A stretch of DNA of 64,000 nucleotides. Origin: an uncultured Prevotellaceae bacterium. GTDB taxonomy: Bacteria > Bacteroidota > Bacteroidia > Bacteroidales > Bacteroidaceae. Each line of letters starts with the position of its first letter. The stretch's first letter is position 1. The DNA lies in the NCBI GenBank assembly GCA_900318885.1, contig ONMN01000012.1, positions 1-64,000 on the forward strand, given 5' to 3'. The notes beneath the pieces are model-generated. The model was not told the DNA's origin. It ran no database searches and saw only the letters and a list, made by a program, of their open reading frames with translations. The position numbers were made by a program, and so were the translations under genes. Below are positions 58,737 to 64,000 of this stretch, one piece after another.

Positions 58737-61417
58737 TTGCTTATTGGTAAATATATACGTATTATTGTGATTCCATCCTTAGTCAATACATCGAAATCGC
58801 CACCATAGTGAGAAACAATGGATTTTATGATGTAACCACCATTGCCAGTACCACCATGTTCTCCGGCCTTTTCCCCACGTATTCCATAACGCTCTTTAGT
58901 CATACCGTTAGGTAATGGATTCCCATTGTTGGAGAAGTCGATTTGATACATCTCACGCTCGGCATCATATGACAGGTCAATGCCTATATAATAGTCTGTG
59001 CGAGTATTGTCTGTAAATCCGTGATTACGGGCATTGTCAATGATGTTCGTCACCAAGCGCTGAAAATCTACTAGGGCTATTTCAACTAAAAGAGGCAAAT
59101 TCTCTTTTGTGAGAGACTGTATGAACTGTTTCATGTCAACCCCTTGCTCATTGTTCTTTTCCCATTGCTCAATTAAGTCAGGCAATACGAATCCTGCCCT
59201 ATTGAATGATTCTCGATCACAATCATATTCGATAGCGAATCCTTCACTATCATCATGATTCACTTCTATTTCCTCAAGTAGTTTATCAAGGTTTAAAAGT
59301 TCTGGCTTTCCGAACTTATCTTCATTGCTCAGATGGTCTACTATGGTGGAAAGACTCGTTAAAGCTTCGTGAGTATACACGAGTTGACTACGCATATGCT
59401 TTTTTAGCTCTTCCAAGTCACTACTTTCCTCAATATAGTGAAACATGAGGCGCTCAGATGATGCCAATTGGCGTAAATGCGGACGCATATCATGCTTTCT
59501 CATTCGCACCTCATTAATATAGTCGGTTTTCATAGCCTGCACTTTATCTCCGAGTTCATTGGTAACAGTCTCTTCCTTCTTCATTCTATAAAGCTCATCT
59601 CCTATGACACGCTTATCTGTCGGGACAAGAATACTATCAAGATGAAATCCTATGCCATACTGCTCGTAGGCAATCAGTTGTCTGTAAACAATTGGCAGCC
59701 TTAATAATGCAGCAAGTGTTTTGGCATCAATACCGTCTTTCGGACGGAAAACAAAGATGCCTTTACTAACGGCATATGGCTTACTCGTTGACCGGACAAT
59801 AGCCACACGGACTCCATGCTCAACCGAACGCTCATAAAGAACAGCATCGCTATTCCCATTTATAAATGTACAATGACGGTATTCCAGAACATGAGGTCCT
59901 TTCTTGGTGTTCATTTGAACCCAGATAGAATCAACGAACTTCCCTTCTTTGTTAAAGGTATAGTCTTTACTTCCCTCAACAAAGGTAGGATTGTTGGGAC
60001 AATCAGCCTTCCTTATGGTTGACATGTCCATATCTCCAGTGAACAAAGGAGTAAGGTCGCTCATAGATATCCATGGAGTGTCTTCTGGCAAATCGTATTG
60101 TACATCACGAACAGAAGTCGTTTCCAACGTACAAAGAGTTGAAAGGGGCACAGGAAGCTCTGCTTCTGAGGGTCTTTCGATAGTATAAACCTGCGGCACT
60201 AATAGCTCTTGTGACAAACAATCCGCAGAGACAGTTACCGTCTTACGTAATCCTGTAATAGGATCCACGCCACCATTATGTATGATAGCATTGAACTTAG
60301 CATTGTCAAAAGACAGCATATAATGCTTTGTATCAAAGTCATTACTTGCAGTCCTTGCATCAACAAGAAGAGCATCATTTTCAGTACGTCCTTTCTCCGC
60401 TATCAGCAAGCAATATGTATCAAAAGACGCATTATTACTCATTATCTGAGGCATTTGGATAATCTCCTTAATGGATTTATCTTCAACTAGTATTCGTCTG
60501 AACTGGGCATTAATATCTGCAGATGCCTCTTCCTCATCAAGTTTTTCCTTGACAGAAGGGAGTTCTTTGTATTTCAATGTTTCAGAAAGAACCCTTCTAT
60601 ACGAAGTATTATCCTTGCCCACCAATACACTTGGCGGACAAATCAGCACTAACTTGCCACTAACAGGCAAATTCTTATATGCATCATATAAATGAGCAAT
60701 TGCCTTGCTGTCATCATCATCCTTGGGTAGATACGATACAATCGCATCATATGATGAAGGCGTTGCATTGTCCTCTGCATCTATGTTGTTGGCATAGACG
60801 GCGACTTTCGTCCACGCATAAAACATAGTGTCGCAATAATACTTACAGCCGTTGAAGAGATTCGCTAGTTGGGCAAATGCTGTATTAGGATAATACACTG
60901 TAGAACCGGCAGGAATCTCTACCCGGCCTTTGACTAATTCAAGAACATCTTTTGGAATGGTGTATGCATCCTTGCCATCATGACGATGCACCCACTCAAG
61001 ACTATCATCACATGGAGTAAGGATGATGTAATTCACCATCTCCTTAAAGTGAGTTGTAAGGAACAATTCCTCTTCTTTGGTAAAGATAGTTTTATCATAG
61101 ACATCTGGCAATAACTGGTCTAATATCTCTTTCTCAGCATTCTCTCCAGCAACAAGAGCATAGAAATAGCCAAGCAACTGTTCGTTGACCATCAAATGCT
61201 TAATCCAGACTTCGGTATGGGGACCTTCGCCATACATGCCACCTCCTACTGCCAAGCCTTCTTCCATCATCATGTCAACAGACTCCTTATCCCAATACTC
61301 GCAATCTGCCTTTGCATCCTTAGCTATCTGGCTCTCCTTACCGACCTTAGTACGGTAAAGCTCTACGAGGTTAATCACTCTCTGCTGGATATCTGCTGCG
61401 TTCTGTACGTTCTGCAT
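58733..61417 (-). CDS. Histidine kinase fused to a degenerate HsdM/HsdS-like N-terminus
   Basis: 894 aa. C-terminal kinase: HisKA-like helix with H642 in RKHDMRPHL, N-box LVTNIIDNARNHG (N791), G1 DFSNNGNPLP and G2 GEHGGTGNGGY. N-terminal part: the segment about 165-345 follows the order of an N6-adenine methyltransferase (HsdM), VYYPNTAFAQLANLF, SYDAIVSYLPKD in place of NPPY, GKLVLICPPSVLVG, and RRILVEDKSIKEIIQMPQIM. About 440-600 resembles an HsdS target-recognition half, ending LIAYEQYGIGFHLDSILVPT. The SAM and catalytic motifs are lost. The inferred role is a DNA- or modification-sensing kinase. It is coupled to the receiver gene. Confidence 0.72.
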   Translation of the reverse strand: MQNVQNAADIQQRVINLVELYRTKVGKESQIAKDAKADCEYWDKESVDMMMEEGLAVGGGMYGEGPHTEVWIKHLMVNEQLLGYFYALVAGENAEKEILDQLLPDVYDKTIFTKEEELFLTTHFKEMVNYIILTPCDDSLEWVHRHDGKDAYTIPKDVLELVKGRVEIPAGSTVYYPNTAFAQLANLFNGCKYYCDTMFYAWTKVAVYANNIDAEDNATPSSYDAIVSYLPKDDDDSKAIAHLYDAYKNLPVSGKLVLICPPSVLVGKDNTSYRRVLSETLKYKELPSVKEKLDEEEASADINAQFRRILVEDKSIKEIIQMPQIMSNNASFDTYCLLIAEKGRTENDALLVDARTASNDFDTKHYMLSFDNAKFNAIIHNGGVDPITGLRKTVTVSADCLSQELLVPQVYTIERPSEAELPVPLSTLCTLETTSVRDVQYDLPEDTPWISMSDLTPLFTGDMDMSTIRKADCPNNPTFVEGSKDYTFNKEGKFVDSIWVQMNTKKGPHVLEYRHCTFINGNSDAVLYERSVEHGVRVAIVRSTSKPYAVSKGIFVFRPKDGIDAKTLAALLRLPIVYRQLIAYEQYGIGFHLDSILVPTDKRVIGDELYRMKKEETVTNELGDKVQAMKTDYINEVRMRKHDMRPHLRQLASSERLMFHYIEESSDLEELKKHMRSQLVYTHEALTSLSTIVDHLSNEDKFGKPELLNLDKLLEEIEVNHDDSEGFAIEYDCDRESFNRAGFVLPDLIEQWEKNNEQGVDMKQFIQSLTKENLPLLVEIALVDFQRLVTNIIDNARNHGFTDNTRTDYYIGIDLSYDAEREMYQIDFSNNGNPLPNGMTKERYGIRGEKAGEHGGTGNGGYIIKSIVSHYGGDFDVLTKDGITIIRIYLPISK

Positions 61418-61477
61418 ATCTTTTGTGTTTTTGTTGGTTAGTACTCTAAGTTCTGCACTTGTGTCTCAAATGCGCTG

Positions 61478-61549
61478 CAAAGATACAACCTATTTTTGAT
61501 TGCTGCAAGGAAATCACCATTATGGACGGTTCCGTTCTCCCTGGAACCG
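61478..61549 (-). promoter_or_regulatory. Promoter/operator B of the kinase-receiver operon
   Basis: The minus strand has TATCTTTG (61478-61485), a 20-nt spacer and CTTG (61506-61509). A 23-bp inverted repeat CGGTTCC/GGAACCG lies at 61527-61549, again 42 bp from the -7 box. The surrounding about 80 bp are clearly similar to 57425-57507. This is most of the content of the 418-bp gap between 61417 and 61836; a further TATCTTTG lies at 61618-61625 on the minus strand. Confidence 0.75.
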
Positions 61550-61706
61550 ATTTTTGATAATGTAGTGGCCACTATAAAGGTATTTAGTCTTGTCATATTC
61601 ATACTCTTTAGATAGTGCAAAGATACAAATTATATTGGAAAAGAGCTAATTGAAATACCGTTTATAATCATTTTTCTCGTTTTTTATTCAAATTTTGACT
61701 CAAAAG

Positions 61707-61738
61707 CTTGGAATTATCAGGAAAAGTGCATAACTTTG
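61707..61738 (+). promoter_or_regulatory. Promoter of the 66-aa gene
   Basis: CTTG (61707-61710), a 20-nt spacer and TAACTTTG (61731-61738). It leaves a leader of about 90 nt before the ATG at 61836. Confidence 0.65.
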
Positions 61739-61835
61739 TACCAGTTTTAATGATTATCGAAGCGAGCCATTGAGCCATAATCAATAAAACGGGGTGGGCA
61801 ATAGTGCTCATTCCAACTAAATTTAATTAAAGATT

Positions 61836-62036
61836 ATGGAAAAAGAAGAAAAGCTGGTAGTAACAGCGAAGTATGGCCCGCTAGAATTTACTGAAAATGC
61901 ATGGTCGTACAATGAGAACGCTCATGACGAGCAAGTAGAATCATGTCTTGAAAGCATCGCCCGACAAATAGACGATGCAGGAAAGGCAGAAATGGCAGAA
62001 GCCTTTGCTATCGAGGAAAAGATAGTAGAAGAGTAA
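61836..62036 (+). CDS. Small acidic hypothetical protein (66 aa)
   Basis: Acidic, starts MEKEEKLVVTAKYGPLEFTE and has a helical, Glu-rich second half (CLESIARQIDDAGKAEMAEA). No family recognised; the charge and size would suit an antitoxin, inhibitor or regulatory peptide. It has its own promoter and is followed immediately by a terminator, so it is a complete one-gene unit between the kinase operon and the DUF3800-like gene. Confidence 0.6.
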   Translation: MEKEEKLVVTAKYGPLEFTENAWSYNENAHDEQVESCLESIARQIDDAGKAEMAEAFAIEEKIVEE

Positions 62037-62074
62037 AAACTCAAGGAGGGTTATCAAAGCCCTCCAAGTTTTTA
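62036..62074 (+). terminator. Terminator after the 66-aa gene
   Basis: Stem GGAGGG/CCCTCC (62045-62050 with 62060-62065) flanked by AAAAACT/AGTTTTT pairing, ending in a T run at 62069-62073. Confidence 0.7.
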
Positions 62075-62096
62075 TACTCAAAAGTTAACGCATATA

Positions 62097-62128
62097 TTTG
62101 GTTCTTTGCTTTTTTATTTGTACCTTTG
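62097..62128 (+). promoter_or_regulatory. Consensus promoter of the DUF3800-like gene
   Basis: TTTG at 62097-62100, a 20-nt spacer and TACCTTTG at 62121-62128, a full match 20 bp before the ATG at 62148. Confidence 0.8.
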
Positions 62129-62147
62129 CAGATAAATTAAAGAAAAC

Positions 62148-63008
62148 ATGTATTACCTTTGGACAGACGAAAGCGATTCAACTGGTAAGTTTTATGCAAA
62201 CTTTTATGGAGGCATACTTATAAAGTCGGAGCATTACGAAGAGGTGCTCCACAGATTGTCGACTGTTATTGAGGAAGTTGGACTAAAAGGCGAGGAGATC
62301 AAGTGGCAAAAAGTGAACGACTATACAGAAGAGCGCTATGAGAAAATTATGGACTGTCTATTTGATTTGCTAAGTGAAGGAAAAGCCAAGATTAGAATCT
62401 TTTTCCGACACCGTCAGTTTGAGGCTTATAGCTTGGATAATGAGCAAAAAAGACATGAATATCAGATACTTTACTATCAGTTTATCAAGAATGACTTTGG
62501 ACTGATTTATAGTAACCCAACGAGCAAGAACATCAATGTAAGGTTGCTTATTGACGATATGCCGCTGAAGGGCCCAGATAGAGAAATATTCCTCAAAGCC
62601 ATCTATCATTTAAATGAATTGAGAACTTTCCAAAAAGCCAATATACATATTAACGATGGTGACGTGGCGGAAGTCAACTCAAAGAAACATCTGCCACTTC
62701 AGGTGATGGATGTAGTTCTTGGTTCTATGTGCTTTCGCTTGAATGATAAGCATAAGGAGCGTGGAATCGACGGGAAACGTGCCAAGCGCAATATCGCAAA
62801 AGAGAAACTTTACATACATATCCGAAAGAGGATTTGGAAATTATATCCAGGTTTCAATATTGGGATGACAACTCCAATCTACCAGAAAGCTGATTTATGG
62901 AAACTTCCATATTTACATTGGAACTTCGTTCCGAAGTATTTCACGAAAAAAGACGGGTTTACTAAACATCATAAAAAAGAAACAGCCCCGTACAACCTAC
63001 ACGAGTGA
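62148..63008 (+). CDS. DUF3800-like protein
   Basis: 286 aa. The start YYLWTDESDSTGKFYANFYGG (Asp-Glu-Ser early), the central RLLIDDMPLKG and HLPLQVMDVVLGSM follow the DUF3800 pattern of spaced acidic residues on an RNase H-like fold; the last motif corresponds to the family's LQ(L/V)xD. Members are often found in phage and defence regions; biochemical roles are mostly unknown. It is monocistronic and convergent with the WYL gene. Confidence 0.7.
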   Translation: MYYLWTDESDSTGKFYANFYGGILIKSEHYEEVLHRLSTVIEEVGLKGEEIKWQKVNDYTEERYEKIMDCLFDLLSEGKAKIRIFFRHRQFEAYSLDNEQKRHEYQILYYQFIKNDFGLIYSNPTSKNINVRLLIDDMPLKGPDREIFLKAIYHLNELRTFQKANIHINDGDVAEVNSKKHLPLQVMDVVLGSMCFRLNDKHKERGIDGKRAKRNIAKEKLYIHIRKRIWKLYPGFNIGMTTPIYQKADLWKLPYLHWNFVPKYFTKKDGFTKHHKKETAPYNLHE

Positions 63009-63105
63009 GCTACGTCAACGTAACCTTTCAGTTGCAAAGGACTTATTTCTGGATGCAAAGTTACAACATTTTTTGGAATAACCAAAAGATTTCAAGAAAA
63101 ACTTG

Positions 63106-64000
63106 CTATTTATTATCAAAATATTGCAGCATTTGTTGTTTTATTATTTCTTTAATCTGCTCCCGCAATGAATGAGGGCTGATGACTTCGACGTTCTCGC
63201 CATAAAGGAGAATACGCCCCCGTAGTTCGCGATTAGGCTCTATCGTTAGACGAACTTCACCATACCATTGGCCATTATGCTCTCCAAAAGACAGTGTTTC
63301 TATCTGAGAATGATGTAAGGGTTTCGTCTGCAAAAGGCCATGCTGGTACTCAGTCTTAGTACGAATAATGACTTCTTCAACCTTAGCACCTTTCTCATGA
63401 GTCACACCTATTATATTATTAAAGAAATCCTGATAGAAGCCTTTAGGAGCAGAAATGTACTCCACGTCATTCAACTCGCTAACTTCACTTACAATTCTGT
63501 CTAAAGGTATATTATAGGCGTGGTATGGTTCTCGATCTGCCTCGCCAAAAACGAACCAACGTCCATTATATTCTTTGAGAAACTGAGGATGGAATATCAG
63601 CGTAAACGTTTCTTGTCCAAATGGCTGATAGGCGAATCGAAGAACTTGTTTGTCAGAAATGGCCTTATAGAATAATGGCAGAAGATGTATATTAGTAAGA
63701 TTCTGCTCCATACTTGAACTGATGTGCATATCTCCATCTTTTGATTCCCTATTCGTATCAAGCAGAAGTTGCGTGTTTTCAAAGAAGGCAGAAAACCAAC
63801 TTGCAGGCATAATTCCCGCTGAGGCTTTGCAGAATGCCACATAATCCTCCACGGACTTCTGAACTACGGCCTTACGCTCTTCCGATAATGGGTCGTTGTT
63901 TGGGCCAATGTATCTATATGCTTTACCTTTGCTCTGCCCATTATCCTCAATACAACCAGGACAAGCCTTGTTCAAAGCCTTCAACACCTCAGGAAAGGCT
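63106..64000 (-). CDS. WYL-domain transcription regulator (N-terminus outside the window)
   Basis: The frame is open to the window edge: 298 codons visible, ending at 63106. An internal GTG at 63985-63987 is probably not the start, since the frame continues as FPEVLKALNKAC and a HTH is expected further upstream. The WYL core (about the middle: AISDKQVLRFAYQPFGQETF to WFVFGEADREPYHAYNIPLD) is followed by a WCX-type C-terminal domain (EVIIRTKTEYQHGLL to SPHSLREQIKEII). Such regulators often control defence loci, here possibly the kinase or helicase operons; this is inference. Confidence 0.8.
   Translation of the reverse strand, partial: AFPEVLKALNKACPGCIEDNGQSKGKAYRYIGPNNDPLSEERKAVVQKSVEDYVAFCKASAGIMPASWFSAFFENTQLLLDTNRESKDGDMHISSSMEQNLTNIHLLPLFYKAISDKQVLRFAYQPFGQETFTLIFHPQFLKEYNGRWFVFGEADREPYHAYNIPLDRIVSEVSELNDVEYISAPKGFYQDFFNNIIGVTHEKGAKVEEVIIRTKTEYQHGLLQTKPLHHSQIETLSFGEHNGQWYGEVRLTIEPNRELRGRILLYGENVEVISPHSLREQIKEIIKQQMLQYFDNK

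Noticed and set aside
61438..61620. 60-codon minus-strand frame upstream of the kinase gene
   Set aside because: It coincides with the shared promoter/operator, and the matching region at 57430-57501 has stop codons in the same frame, so conservation is at DNA level, not protein level.

Overview
The window reads as a chromosomal segment of a Bacteroidota bacterium, most likely a Prevotella-type (rumen or gut) organism. Evidence: promoters of the Bacteroidota form (TTTG, about 20 nt, then TAnnTTTG) before many genes, the Bacteroidota-specific lipoprotein GldH, lipoproteins with short Cys signal peptides, and a GH10 xylanase fused to a CE1 feruloyl esterase, a layout known from Prevotella. No rRNA, complete tRNA, CRISPR array, transposase or integrase was recognised.

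Region by region. 1-6150: aroB, a stand-alone receiver protein and a xylose-type sugar/H+ symporter on the minus strand, then holB, ricT and gldH on the plus strand. 6155-12544: a minus-strand cell-shape operon in the order IMP cyclohydrolase, mreB, mreC, mreD, mrdA, rodA. 12733-14217: a FadL-like outer-membrane protein. 14297-24374: a five-gene minus operon with a polytopic membrane protein, a beta-propeller lipoprotein with a haem motif, GH97, GH3 and GH10-CE1. 24593-27862: a plus-strand run of small lipoproteins and secreted proteins. 28002-36734: a second hemicellulose operon (GH3, GH31, double esterase, repeat protein, TPR-AraC regulator). 36890-42742: a glycogen-metabolism operon (lipid kinase, debranching enzyme, GT4, GH57-like). 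42846-46010: an ion channel, a small Cys-rich protein and a VirE-like ATPase enclosed by inverted repeats.

46100-64000 looks like an accessory island. It is more AT-rich and holds mostly unrecognised genes: a toxin-antitoxin pair, a run of membrane and soluble hypotheticals with a mini-WYL protein, and then the most interesting locus, 53702-61417. There a histidine kinase whose N-terminal two thirds looks like a degenerate type I DNA methyltransferase plus specificity domain (58733-61417) is translationally coupled to a receiver protein (57489-58736). The next operon encodes two paralogous small proteins, a Pif1-like helicase with a TPR-like tail, and a protein with a domain shared with 50278-51711. 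Both operons start from near-identical promoter regions carrying the same 23-bp inverted repeat exactly 42 bp upstream of the -7 box, so they look like one co-regulated system. A DUF3800-like protein and a WYL regulator follow at the right edge. A DNA-sensing or defence role is inferred, not shown.

The two hemicellulose operons also share a promoter layout: paired TGTWACA sites exactly 21 bp apart upstream of the -7 box, the spacing expected for an AraC-type activator.
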